Part shown: one piece after another, positions 21,042 to 32,130 of the stretch | How the letters are laid out: the number at the start of each line of letters is the position of its first letter | How positions within the stretch are numbered: the stretch's first letter is position 1 | Assembly: GCA_038496445.1 (NCBI GenBank) | Contig: JALMLS010000344.1 | Location: 186,001-250,000 of the forward strand | Direction of reading: 5' to 3' | From: Trichosphaerium sp. ATCC 40318 | Taxonomy: Eukaryota; Discosea; Flabellinia; Trichosidae | DNA: 64,000 nucleotides | Position numbers and translations under genes: made by a program | Notes under the pieces: generated by a model | The model's input: only the letters and a program-made list of their open reading frames with translations | Databases searched by the model: none | Told to the model about the DNA's origin: nothing

Positions 21042-22084
21042 CTAATCTGTGGTGCCAACCAACATGAATATGTATACCTTTTCCTTTTCGTATGCCATAA
21101 AGAATTGTTTAAAATCTCCATAATGTTCTTCAAGGCCGGTAAAGTCTTCATCACTTAGACTGAAAAAGTTGTTTTTTCCTGTAGTTTTATAAATACAAAA
21201 TGTTGAAAAGACGAAGTTGTTCGTGCACGTGTCAAGCGAAATTGAATAGAAACTGTTTTGAACGCACCCCATGTTTTTTCAATATCTTCTGACACTCTGG
21301 ATTTCAACTTTTCCAGGTCATCCTCGCCTACTGCGTTGTCTAAAAACAGATTTGTTAATGTAGCTGGCAGAAGATGAAAAAAAAGTTCTTGCTCCTACCC
21401 CAACCAAGATTTTCTAGCAGATCTTCTTCGTACTCTTTTGTTCCTTCGAAAATAGGTACTTTTGATTCGTAGTAGCACTTGTACTCTTCGTTATCTTTAA
21501 TCAGAGATTCAGGCAACTTAAAACAAACAAGCTCAGCCACTACAAAAAAAACAATGTCAATAATTTAACATGTGCAACATTACGTCGGTTCAATCAAGCG
21601 AAAACAAGTTAATCAGTCGGTATGTTCTTTATATTAAACGGTCCATTAAAGCACGTGTTAGAAGATGGGTACCGGTTAATTAACTTTGGTTTCGCTTGAC
21701 CAAATACAGGTAATGAATAGCAGTTGCTATATGTGCGTACCACCCATGTCGTAGCTGTCGTCTAGAAGTGTTTCAATTTCAGAAAGGCAGCTATGTATTT
21801 TTTTATTATCCAATTGTATCCATTCCTTGGCGTTCTCGAGCAATTTTAAATAGGTAGGAAGATAGTTTATATCCTTGGGTATCGCCCAAACATCTGTTTG
21901 GAAATAAACAACGGTTTTCGGATATTATTAATTACAAATAAACAAACATACCTTCAGTGGCCACTTTTAGCGTGGAAGAGACTAGACGTAGCGTCGACAG
22001 CGATTTTAGATCTAAATCCGCTTTAATAGTCTTTATGATGTATAAAAGAACTTCAGTAGGCAAGTCGCAAAGAAGAGACGTCAT
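21042..22084 (-). CDS. F-box-like protein
   Basis: Probable substrate adaptor of an SCF-type ubiquitin ligase. The start at 22084 gives MTSLLCDLPTEVLLYIIKTI followed by LKSLSTLRLVSSTLKVATE. This has the F-box pattern of LP.E.L..I, two or three turns, L..L..VS. Downstream exons (near 21965-21720, 21540-21400, 21340-21260 and 21272-21042) encode WAIPKDINYLPTYLKLLENA, a block after VAELVCFKLPESLIKDNEEY, a predicted coiled stretch (DDLEKLKSRVSEDIEKTWG) and DEDFTGLEEHYGDFKQFFMA near the end. The C-terminal part resembles SMI1/KNR4-like or knickkopf-like acidic modules only in general composition, so I leave it unassigned. No WD or leucine-rich repeats are seen. Confidence 0.55.
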
Positions 22085-22220
22085 GAGGCGTGATCTTTTA
22101 CCAATTGAAGCACCAGAAATGGTAAGAAATTAAAATTGATAAAAACCCTTCTAAGTTTAATACCTTTGTAGATTTCGCAAATTTGTCATTTCGTTAACGC
22201 TTATTTCATGTGAAATATTC

Positions 22221-22568
22221 ATGAGGGATAGCTTTCATGTTATTGTACTAGTAAAGCAGCACCCTTCTCAAATTAGTACTGACTTTTTTAACAAAGCTGG
22301 TCAACGAAATGTTATCACTTTCAGTTCCAACCTTCGTTACGTATGTTTAAACGCTATAACTAAGGTTAAAATCACAGTGAACGCGTACACAAAACTCGCT
22401 ATGTCCCGAATGATTATCTTAATTATTGAAATGTTGGTTCAGCTTACAACACGTGATTTATTAGATAGTCTTTTCACAACTATTTCTTTCTGTACCCTGT
22501 TACTGTTAGGTATTTGCCATCTCATTGCTCCTCCTTACTTCTCAAAAGCAAGAAAATTAAAAGAGTAA
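22221..22568 (+). CDS. Unassigned ORF with one predicted membrane segment
   Basis: A single open frame of 115 codons from ATG 22221. It has a hydrophobic stretch near its end (SLFTTISFCTLLLLGICHLI) and a basic tail (SKARKLKE). No family is recognised, and the first half is composition-neutral. In a region with so many introns an intronless gene is somewhat unusual, so this may be a real short gene or a chance frame. Confidence 0.25.
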   Translation: MRDSFHVIVLVKQHPSQISTDFFNKAGQRNVITFSSNLRYVCLNAITKVKITVNAYTKLAMSRMIILIIEMLVQLTTRDLLDSLFTTISFCTLLLLGICHLIAPPYFSKARKLKE

Positions 22569-23586
22569 AGTAAATAGAACACTTATGAACAGACATTTGC
22601 TAAAATAATAGTAGACGTGTTTATTTCGTAATTTTTATACCACAGCGCCCTATTTATACTACAGGTTTTGTTTTTTGAAAGGCAGACACCTCTTATTTTA
22701 CAACCTGATACGTATTTTTTTTTTACACCATCCGCAAGAGCCTTTACTCCCACGTTGTGAAATATGGACTATTTGGAAAGCAGTGTAGAAATAGTCTCTT
22801 CTGTCACTTGAGTGCACCAATCGCATTAACAATGCAGCAAGGTGCAATGACAGTAAAAACGCTTTTAGTGCAACACTCTCTTTTGCAAGACAACTCCTAT
22901 CGTACGCTCAGTTTCATATGTCAAAGGTGTTTAGCAAGAAATACTACGTGATCGCCTATAATAATAAAAGCAAGTCTTTTATTGGAATAAGAGAAAAGTA
23001 GTGGTGGGTACAATCTTTTGAGATAGGACTGTTTCCTCAACAAGGAATACAATTAAAATCTGTTTATTTTCCTTGTTTAGGGGTTGTTGTGGTTGCTGCA
23101 CATCATAACGGGAGCAGCAACGATATTCGCCCTGACAAGCAACCTTGAGCATTCACACCAAAGAATATTTCAGTTGTTAAAGCGTTCTAACAAGTTTGCG
23201 AGTGCAAGGCATGTACGGAGAAGAGACTCGTAAAGGAAAAGCACATGCGGAGTTACTCGGATTATCGATAATCCCATCTTCGAGCTTGTTTTAGGTCATC
23301 ACTTGGGAGCATGTCGTTTTAGTAACCTGCTGGCACTGTCACAAAAGACGGTTCATTGAAATAACTACATAATAGTACTTTTATCTATTTGTCCGCCAAA
23401 AAACTATTATCCCGTATTTTTTTTCTAGCTTCCTCGTCCTTATACCTGAATTTGTTAACTCCTCCAGTAGTAGAGGGAGCGAGGAACAACAAAAACTACA
23501 CGCAGGCATGTGATTTAACTTACTAAGTGAGCTTTAAACCAAAAACCTCAATACAGAACCAGTAAACAACAAACAACACAAACAAC
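22569..23586. other. Intergenic, nothing supported
   Basis: About 1 kb between the preceding ORF and the metalloprotease gene. A 64-codon frame at 22757-22951 has no protein-like features. The last 100 bases before 23587 are the likely promoter and 5' UTR of the secreted protease. No RNA gene was recognised. Confidence 0.4.
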
Positions 23587-25893
23587 AATGTGGAAGCTTG
23601 CCTTCATACGTAATACTCTTGTGTCTATAATAATGTACTTACGTATTATAGTGTTTATGGCAACTGCTGTTTTATGTCATGATAAAGAATACTGGGATAA
23701 CGTAAAAGACTTTGAAGTTGTTACATCAGGTATGAATAACATATAAACTAAGTACCTTTGTAATGACCTCATCTGTTTTTGTAGTTGATTTATCAATGTC
23801 CTCAAAACGTAGCGCTGAAGGAGTTCATGTGTTGACAGTACACAAACAAAATAGCTCAATGACCTTTGAATGTATCAAAGAGTCTCCATTTAATTTGGAT
23901 TCAAGAGTATGTTGCTTTTTTGTCTTTGATTTTTGAGCGTCTTTTTCTCACCATGGATACTAGATTATCTTGAGAACTGGAAACAGTTCAAAGTACCTAC
24001 CTATTCCAATGAATACGTTCAAGTCCATAAACGACAATTACCGATTTCGGTTCACGGCCAACAAAGATGGGACGATAGACGGTATTCTGTTTGTAAAAAA
24101 TGAGATGCTTGTATTCGAGCCAGCTACAAAGTATGTACTTTTTTTTTGTTACAAAGAAAAGAGACTATTCCATCTATCTTGTCGAATAATAACAAACTCG
24201 TTCTTTTCGTTTAGACACAAAGAGTACATGGCACCTCATCATTTAAAGAAACTTGGATCCGGTACACACGTGATCCTCAAGTAAGTAGATACCCTTTTTT
24301 TTTCCTTTCTTGAAGGGCACTTTTTAATGCATTGTTTAAAGGCGTAACGCCCTCGAGAATGAAGAATCGCGTAATTTGAAAAGGTATTTACTATGAAGCA
24401 AAATTGACGATCTAACTGTTGAATACAGAGCATACCCAGCAGGAGATACTCTACCAATAGTACCTCCACCTGAAGATTGCCCACAAACTTTAAAGGCTCT
24501 CAAAATGGTACTTGGATTATTGCACAAGGGTTTTGCACTTACAAATTACAACAGATAGTTGTTGTCGATGAGAGTTTGTATGACAAAAGAGGAACGGATG
24601 GTTCAGTAACATACGTCACCAATGGTATGTAAATGCAACTAGAGCTTGTATTATTATCAATGGTACTAAGATAACCTTCTTTGTTTAGACATACACAGAG
24701 TAAATGCAATATACAACGAAGAATTAGTAAGTACTTTTTTTTTGATATAAGGTACTTGCACACAGCTCGCTTACTTTGTTTTCTACAGAATATACAACTT
24801 GTTGTAACAGAAATGATTATAATCAAAAGTAAGGCTAGCCACCGTACGTATTAAAAAACCGTCTAAGCAAGATTATGTGGTTAACGTGTTTTTGTAGCTG
24901 GCATTACTTGGGATTGCAAAAAAAAAAGTGAAATACTTTTAAAATTCAGCGTATTTACTCATAGTGAATTTTCCGATCGTATACCACCACTGGCTTTACT
25001 TTATCATGACTGTACAGGTAATGGGGGTTCGTTAGGATCTGCATGGAGGGATGGTGCTTGTGAATCTAGCTATTTTACGGCTGAAGTAACTGAAATGGGT
25101 GACACTCGAAAAAGAACCTTTGTAACAGCACATGAAATAGGACATCTTTTAAATATGAACCATGACCCAAATGACGATGGTATAATGAAATCATCAGTAC
25201 CAAACAACAAGTACGTTGTTATTATATCTTTGTTTTAAGCTTGCAACTTGCTCATGTATTGTTTTTTTAGTTTGAGCAAATGGCTCAAGTTTTCGAGGTA
25301 CAGTCAAGCTAGGGCGTGTACCAAACTTGGAGAGGCTACTTCTTGCCTTTCTTCTATTCAAGATGAAAAGTTGTTTATTCTTAGAAAGAGAAACGCACAA
25401 GGGTATGCTTTGACAACACAAAAGTTGCCAAATGCCAATAACCACAATGTCTTTCTGTATAATTACAATATTGAAAACAAAAATCAACATTGGGTCGAAA
25501 CACAAACCAGTGATGGATATGTAATGTACCGAAAACGCTATACAACATTATGTCTTGATGGTGGAGGTGGTGGAAGCAATCTCCAGTACGTTCTTTTACA
25601 GCACCGGACTAAAAAGTACTTACTGGTTTTTTTCCATAGAAACTTAAAACTATGGGCATGTGATGAGAATAACATTAACCAACACTGGCAAAGATCTGGT
25701 AATCTAAATACGTTTAGATTAATAAAACGCGGGGTTAGCTACTCTATTGACGGTAACAGTGGAGGAAAAAACAACCAGTATGTCAATTCCTTGGGTTGCT
25801 AGTCTAACACTCTATTTTAGGAATGTGTATTTGTACCGTTCCAGCTCGTCTAACCAGAATCAGCAATGGGTGTATGAGCCCCGCCTAGTATAA
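23587..25893 (+). CDS. Secreted M12-type zinc metalloprotease with C-terminal ricin-B lectin domain
   Basis: The start at 23587 gives a long hydrophobic leader (MYLRIIVFMATAVLC is the core), so the protein is probably secreted. The next exons (DLSMSSKRSAEGVHVLTVHK and following) look like a reprolysin-type prodomain. The protease domain includes TEMIIIK, SDRIPPLALLYHDCTG and the zinc site HEIGHLLNMNHD (HExxHxxxxxH with the following Asp), then an IMKSS Met-turn, so the three His ligands and catalytic Glu are present. After a short linker the C-terminus has the three-fold R-type lectin pattern: KLFILRKRNAQGYALTT, QHW repeats (NQHWVE, NQHWQR, NQQWVY) and LCLDGGGGG/YSIDGNSGG loops. It probably binds glycans and cleaves extracellular proteins. 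It contains about nine introns. It has the layout of an intact enzyme; target and biological role are unknown. Confidence 0.8.
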
Positions 25894-26343
25894 GTGATAT
25901 CTTGACTAGCTCTAGCAACCAGTTTACAGTGGGTGTAAAAAACTCAAATAAAATTAGTTGTCTTCCTTACCCATGCCGTGAGTTATTTACTTGACTTTTA
26001 AAGGAAAATCATCAGTTTTTGATAGGATTTGAACTGAAATAACACTACTTTACTTTACCAGTACTTTTTAAAAGGCCACTACAAATTTTAAGAACGCACG
26101 TGACTTTTTGCTCTTGTACTCACGGAAAGTACTCCCTAAGGACAGCTTGTTGCATGAGGGCTACCTAGCTCACAAACCATCCAGAAAAATCTTAGTGCTG
26201 ACACTGTGGTATATCGGCCAAATCCATAGAATTCGAAATGCTGTACGTTTCCCAAAACTCTTTATCAATTTAGAAAGATAGTATAGTTTATTCACATTGT
26301 TTGTATTTTTGCGTTATCCCATACAATGTAATTTTACCTATGC
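25894..26343. other. Intergenic between convergent genes
   Basis: No exon is supported on either strand. It holds the 3' sides of the metalloprotease gene and the F-box/SPRY gene. Confidence 0.4.
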
Positions 26344-27922
26344 TTAATCAAGTTCTTGGATTTCTTCCTGTTGGTGTAGCATTATTGGTTTTTTCTTAAA
26401 TTTATGATAACACTCCTTAGAAATATAATATAAGACTTGCGTAGGAACATCAGAATCAATAGAACCTATTGCTTTATATCCTTCTGGCAAAAACCTGAAA
26501 AAATCAGAAACGTTTAAAAATAAAAACAAACAAGCAAAAACAAAGAGAAAAACAACAATTGGTTTGTCTGCACATCAGGCGTTTTCTTTCGAATCCTGGA
26601 CGGTTAACCCACCCATAGAAATACCTTGCATTACGCTTATTTTGCGTGCAAAAAACAGTATTTTTGTGGGGTTAGGTACTAATTTGAATCTAGAACTGTA
26701 ACCTCTAACAATTTCTGCAAAAGCAAAAAATAAGACAGTTTTTAGGAACGTACTTCATGTCTTTCTTATTTACCCTCAACTCAAGAGAATATTTATCGAC
26801 CGCCCAAAAAATCGGTTGTATAGTAAATGCTGGAACAAAAGGAGGTTGCCTAGGTTTTTTACAAATATCCTTCCAAGCGACACCCATATGCTTTCCATCA
26901 GAATAAAATGATATTTCACCTTTATCCATATCAATCGCACAGCCAACTACTGTTCCTGCTGTCCATGCATTACCATACTCGTAACCGTCCTTAAATCCTC
27001 TATGCCAAGTTTTGATACGTCTGCCATCATACGCATACGAAAATTCATCGTCACCACATCCATCACCAGGGCAGTCTTGGGATGCTGTCTAAGTAAGAAA
27101 TTAAGAATATTTTAAGAAATACGATGTTTGTAATGTACGTAGTTTCCTGGAGATGTTTGCAGAGTAGTCCAACCAATTTGCATTGTTGCAGAAACTAAAA
27201 CAACACATTCATAGTAATACCTATATATAATAAGTACAAAACGTGAACAACTCCATTAAATACGTACTTTCCAGAATATATAGAATAGTTGAGTCGAAAG
27301 GAATCAAAAGTTTTCAATGGTTTAGCTTTACACCCTTCAAAATCTTTTATGGGTATAACATAATTATTCTCTTGAATCTCAGCCATTTGTGAGCGTAATT
27401 TACCAATCTAAACGGGTAAATGTCGAACATCTCTATGAGATACAAAGCGCCGTTAAAAAGATGCATACATTTTGCCAATCCACGTTCACAGCACACCCTG
27501 AAGATAGACAAATCACCTCGTTCCATTGTTTTTGATATCTACACGGGTTAACGTGATTGTTTTTTAAGATAAATGGAAAATACGCATGACAGGAGCTTTG
27601 AATGCGATAATCGATTACTTTGCAACATGTGTGGGTGGAGTATCTCTTACCTGTCTAAATTTTTAAAATAGATAGTGAGGGCATCTAGAGAAGATATACA
27701 AAAGCATTTACAGGTAGTTAAAATACTTTGAAGTGTTTTAACTGTTAAGCTCTTGAAAATATCCTGAATTAATTCTCCAGGTAGTTGTTCTACGCGTGAG
27801 TGAAGCTGTAGTTCGTTATAGCTAATGACATGAATTAAATAAATGAATATGACCTAATAGTACTTGAATCGTTCGATAACTTGATCAAGTCGCTCTTTTA
27901 CGAGTAGATATCGCTTTGACAT
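26344..27922 (-). CDS. F-box plus SPRY domain protein (FBXO45/FSN-1-type architecture)
   Basis: The exons join in phase from ATG 27922 (MSKRYLLVKERLDQVIERF). The second exon carries the F-box: VEQLPGELIQDIFKSLTVKT then LQSILTTCKCFCISSL. Exons near 27540 and 27410 (YQKQWNEVICLSSGCAVNVD, then IGKLRSQMAEIQ) link to the SPRY domain: ATMQIGWTTLQTSPG, DDEFSYAYDGRRIKTWHRG, GTVVGCAIDMDKGEISFYSD and GVAWKDI...PPFVPAFTIQ, all typical SPRY beta-strands. The tail ends QQEEIQELD. F-box plus SPRY is the layout of FBXO45/FSN-1, which recruits substrates through SPRY to a Skp1-containing ligase; orthology is not claimed. The apparent ATG at 27386 is an internal methionine, because phase and domain order require the upstream exons. 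Confidence 0.75.
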
Positions 27923-28115
27923 ATAAGTTTGTACTCAAAATGGCTTTAGGAGAAAACAATGGACTACTGACTGCCAAATTTGTTTATATTCTGGTTATGA
28001 CACAAAAACCTCCCATTTGGTTCACTGGTTAACTAAGGTTCTACTCTTGCTAATACCCAAGCAGACGAGATAAGCGTTATTTTGTTTTACACATTTGACA
28101 GATGTCAAAGAAGCT

Positions 28116-28438
28116 TCACTTCACTTCATCTTCTTCGACCCACATTACTATTGATATACGCATACCACGTTTCAGTACAATGTTTTCATCACCTCCGTCA
28201 CAAACAGTATTCCGTAGTGCACTAAGTTCATAATTCGCCACTTTATCTTTGTCAATAATATCTTCATCCCTAGGATAAATACCGTGCATGTGCTCTATAC
28301 AATACTTTGTTATTAGTGTATCTTGTACAATAACGTATGACATAGATAAGGCTTACTATAGAAAGCATCACCAGTAAAAGACAGAACGCTATTTGGTTCC
28401 ATGAGCACTGAAGTTGTGGGGTCTCCTAAAGGTTCATC
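28116..28438 (-). pseudogene. ALKBH6-like dioxygenase, C-terminal half only
   Basis: Two exons join in phase: 28438 down to about 28360 (DEPLGDPTTSVLMEPNSVLS, FTGDAFYN), then to the stop at 28116 (TLITKYCIEHMHGIYPRDED, then ENIVLKRGMRISIVMWVEED). This matches the C-terminal half of ALKBH6 (TTSLLLEPRSLL...G.AY...LHGI...RG.R.S). The last iron-binding His (in HMHGI) and the 2-oxoglutarate-binding Arg (in RGMRIS) are present. The N-terminal half, including the HxD iron ligands, was not found upstream: the next 400 bases on this strand carry no matching exon and the opposite strand carries another open frame. Either this is a 5'-truncated remnant, or the upstream exons are strongly diverged or missing from the assembly. 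Its own reading frame is undamaged. Confidence 0.55.
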
Positions 28439-28564
28439 CTATTCGAACTAAATGTCACGTGTTTTTAATGTAACGCCAACGTACAAATAATAACGCATTG
28501 TACACAGGATGTTCGTTGTAATAAAAATCCAATAAACAACTTGAAAATAATGTAACAATCACAG

Positions 28565-28903
28565 CTTGCTTCCCAAGTGAATCCTTATGAGGCTAAAAAG
28601 ACTTCGTTAGGTGAAAAACGGAACAACTTCGTTGCTTTGAAACTAAAAAATCCTAAAGTACCACTATACAGTATTTTGAGCTATCGTAAACGTTCACGTT
28701 TAATTGAAACGGTTGGTTTTGTACTATTTGCTCTCTTTTTAGTCTATTTATCAAAGGACGCAAAAATGAGGGTATTTCATGCTCTAGTGTTAGATATTAG
28801 GCGTCTAATCTCTCAAAAAAATGATCAACCGTCGTACTGCGCCACTCTTGGGCCTGGATGTACTATTGATCCTTCAGGAAGCTCTTTTAGTGCTAGTATC
28901 TAA
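28565..28903 (+). CDS. Possible small single-pass membrane protein
   Basis: The frame is open for about 112 codons from a plausible acceptor (CACAG at 28561-28564) to the stop at 28901-28903. It encodes LASQVNPYEAKKTSLGEKRN, then a basic stretch, one hydrophobic segment (LIETVGFVLFALFLVYLS) and a C-terminus ending GPGCTIDPSGSSFSASI. No ATG opens this exon, so a 5' exon is needed; an ATG at 28452 is a candidate but its donor is out of phase. No family is recognised. It lies opposite the region where the missing ALKBH6 exons would be expected. Confidence 0.35.
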   Translation, partial: LASQVNPYEAKKTSLGEKRNNFVALKLKNPKVPLYSILSYRKRSRLIETVGFVLFALFLVYLSKDAKMRVFHALVLDIRRLISQKNDQPSYCATLGPGCTIDPSGSSFSASI

Positions 28904-29350
28904 TTATTAGTGTTTATAAACGCTTGTTACATACTTTTGAAACGAGCTTGACAGCTTCTACAGTGGAAATGAAATTAGGCTCAAAAAATGCACCACTCAA
29001 GCCCACAATAGGCTTTGCCATGATTAACCAATAAAGAAAATACCAGAAAACTCAAGTTTATTCATTAAATTAACGGCAACATATTGAAGGCTTTAGAGTG
29101 CTCGGTTCTTAGCACCGAAGTCTGGTATACTGACGGGTTTTGAAATAAACCGAAAACCAGCTAGTTTTGCAACTTGGTACCAAGTTAACCATTACTGTAA
29201 TTTACAATGTTGGGCGGAAGCTATAGTCCGAAGGGCTTCCCAGAAGTTAAAATCACAACAAAAAAGATCAACATAAAACAACCTTACATTCAATCGTCGT
29301 CAATTATTTCAGTATTTTGTACATTAATTTTTCAAGTATTGGTTATAATA
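28904..29350. other. Intergenic, PP2A-A downstream side
   Basis: Apart from a short minus-strand frame at about 28936-29022, no exon is supported. The rest shows mixed sequence with no clear signals. Confidence 0.35.
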
Positions 29351-31646
29351 TTATGAGCACATTTTGAGCGTGTCAGCCGCAAACTGTCGAACATCTCTAT
29401 CAGTATCTTCGAGTAACTTTGTCAACTTTGGTTTAACTGCTGATTGAACAGTTGCAGTGTTCAACGTTGGCAATAATACTTGTAGTGTCTTACACGCATT
29501 GAACCTTATGTTAGGAACACCATCATCGCACATAATAATAACGAGCGGCAACAGGGTTTCATTAATTACTTCTGCGCCAATTGCAGATGATAAAACCTAA
29601 ACATGTGTTAACAAAAGAACACGTGGGTACTAAACTAAAAATCACAAAAAAAAAAATACGTACGGAAATTGCAAATAGAGACGTCATACGATACAAGTAG
29701 TTTTGGTGCTTATGGAGCTCTTTAACCTTTGGCAAGATATTTTGCACAGCCCATGAAACACCAAAGACCTCTGTCAACCTTTTGAGGTTTGTTGTGGCAG
29801 CATCACGAATTGCAAAGACGCAATCGCCTAACCAATTCATACAAAGATTGCCTAATTTCTCGTCGAAAAAGTCAACGCCCTAAAGTAGTAATAAATACAG
29901 GTCCACTGAACAACCAAAAATAACTCGTACAAGTTGTTTTGCAAGAAGTGGAATATACTCAATGATAGCTAATCTAACACGCCATTGTCTGTCTTCAGCT
30001 AGTCCAACAATTGCTGGCAATAAATTTTGTGATAAGAGCTGATGACCAATCACTTTGTCTACTTCTTCAAGCTTGCTTATAATCGATAAGCGTACTTCTG
30101 GGTAATCATCTTGAAGAAGTTGCAAGAATAACTTTAATAATTGATCAGTAGTGTTCTCTTTACCAAATAAAGGTGCCAAACCCATGACATCAGACGCCAA
30201 AGCGGCTATATTATGGTTAGCAATTACCAAAAAAAAAAGTAAAAAAAGAAAAAAAATTACGCAGTACCTCTGACATGTTGTGATTCATCCTTGACCAGTG
30301 AAGTGATGCAAGGCAGGAAGTGTTTTACGGTTTCTTCATAACCAATAATCTTCGCGACACCAGTGATTTTACTGGCAGCAGCTGTACGCACTTCAGCTTC
30401 AGTATCCTTTAATAACTTTACAAAAGCATCAACGAGGTACTCTACTGCAATTTCGTGACCAAGACCATCTGTCAACTACACTAAATGAGTACGCTATCAA
30501 AACAAAAAGAAAGTGGCACCTTTATAAAATTTTCTGCTACCATGTATCTGACGCGCCAAGACTTATCTACAGCACATTTTTGTACAGCAGGTAGTATCAA
30601 AGCAAGGTTATCAGCTTTTTCGAATACAGCAGAAATCACAACACAGTTTTCAACAGCAAGGAGGCGAACTGAATCTTGCTCGTCATCAGAAAGACGGGCG
30701 AAAATTGGCATAATGTCAACTTTGACGTGTTCTGCTTTCATTGTTTTTGCAAAGTCCTTCAAATGTGTTGAAGCTGCTCTTCTTACCATAGGTGTATCAT
30801 CTTGACTTAATTGAGCAAATAACCTTCGTTGTATAAACACGATGCGCCACGGTAATACAAATATTTAAAAAATCGTACTTTCGGAGCTGGGTTTGCTCTT
30901 CTTCAGAGACACGTGGGTATGTGGCTGCAAATAGACCACAAGCAGATGTACGACTAGTAAACCAATCACCACTTCCAAGACGCTTTAGAACAGGCATAAA
31001 CGTTGCTGAAAATTCTTTGTCGGGGATTTGTTGTGCAATATTTGCGAGAGCCTCTACCGCCTTGTACGAGTAAGTTAACGCGCCAAATAAAAAAAATCGG
31101 CCTTTACAAACACAATCTATGCGTTTTTCGTGGTGATACAATTGAGCCGAAAAAACAAAAAAAGAAGCCGAGTAAAAAAAAACCCTTTCTATTTTCTCGC
31201 ATTTGGGTACCTTATCTCGCACTAGAGTTTCCTCAACCGTTGAGAGTAATTCGAGTGGTTTCAATAGCGTGTGCGCGTACGCTGGACCTCCCACATAGTC
31301 TACAAAATTTGATAGTTCCTCTGTAAGGGCAAGCAATACTTCGTCTTCGTCGTCCACGGATCCTACTCAGATTTAATAACGCAACCAAGTGGTTTGTTAA
31401 CGGAATTCGGCGCTTCCGTGGTTGCAAGCCAAAAAAATAAAAGCCTCGTTGCTCACCTGACAGGAATGGTATGAGTTCATCTCTAGTGCGTTGTGGGCCT
31501 AATGCTTTGGCGATTGTGCTTAAACGACGAATAGCATTGAGGCGCAATTGTACATCTTCTCCACGCTTTAACTCATCAATTAGAACAGCAATGGGATAAA
31601 GCTCATCGTTCTGATCCGCGTTGCTTCCGTTCACTGGTGTGGACAT
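29351..31646 (-). CDS. PPP2R1A: Protein phosphatase 2A scaffold subunit A (PR65), HEAT repeats
   Basis: Scaffold that brings the PP2A catalytic subunit and B-type regulatory subunits together. The start at 31646 gives [20 protein letters not shown], then [20 protein letters not shown] and [20 protein letters not shown], the first HEAT repeats of the family. Next is the [12 protein letters not shown] block, then [105 protein letters not shown] and [20 protein letters not shown]. The end is [14 protein letters not shown]. About 15 HEAT units are expected and the blocks appear in the normal order. Six or more short introns interrupt it. This is one of the most certain calls in the window. The gene symbol names the family, not a particular paralogue. 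Confidence 0.95.
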
Positions 31647-32130
31647 TGCCTATGCGCGTATTAGCACCGGTGGCGTATCGTTGTGCAAATCAGCAAAGAA
31701 AGTCGCAAGCACGTTTGACAATACACATTGTGCCGCTATTTTTATTTAGGAGGAGTTTTGAATAAAAGTAACCGGTCAATAAAGGGTTTAGAAGATCACT
31801 AGTAGATCTGGCCTGATCCTTAAAATAAGGAGTAGAATACTGCCAACATACGCGTACCGTTGTGGTGTTGTGTGGGAAGTGTGTAAATTAGTAAAGCTAA
31901 GCAGTCAAACGACGTAAATAAATTATTGTTACCCTTCGCGTGCACAGTAACGTACTTACTGTGTGAACATTTATTGAGTGGCGTTAATTGCCAAAGGTAG
32001 TCAAAGTGTCAAACGCTACTTGTGACACTGCTCAGTTGTGCACTTAGTACGCTATGTATGCCATTGATTCAATGGAAGAGATAAAAATAAATCAAATCCG
32101 TTTTATTTTACATGCAACACAGCAATTAGG
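31647..32130. other. Intergenic between PP2A-A and the RBM5/10-like gene
   Basis: It holds the upstream region of PP2A-A and the 3' end of the RBM gene, both on the minus strand. An ACCGGTCAAT block at about 31771-31780 resembles the ACCGG-type blocks seen upstream of other genes. No exon is supported. Confidence 0.35.

Noticed and set aside
22081-22420. A spliced plus-strand small protein starting MRRDLLPIEAPEM at 22083
   Set aside because: Several GT-AG joins are in phase, but its ATG would overlap the start codon of the F-box gene on the other strand (shared CATG), leaving no promoter, and no family fits.
26020-26060. tRNA-like T-loop sequence (TTCAAAT context)
   Set aside because: The flanking bases do not form a T-stem or cloverleaf. 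No other tRNA, 5S or U6-like sequence was recognised by eye.
27195-27386. SPRY gene starting at ATG 27386
   Set aside because: Upstream in-phase exons add an F-box and linker, so this ATG is internal.
28830-29022. Minus-strand exons starting MAKPIVGLSGAFFEP as the missing ALKBH6 N-terminus
   Set aside because: The sequence does not contain ALKBH6 N-terminal motifs and the region between it and the known exons lacks the HxD block.
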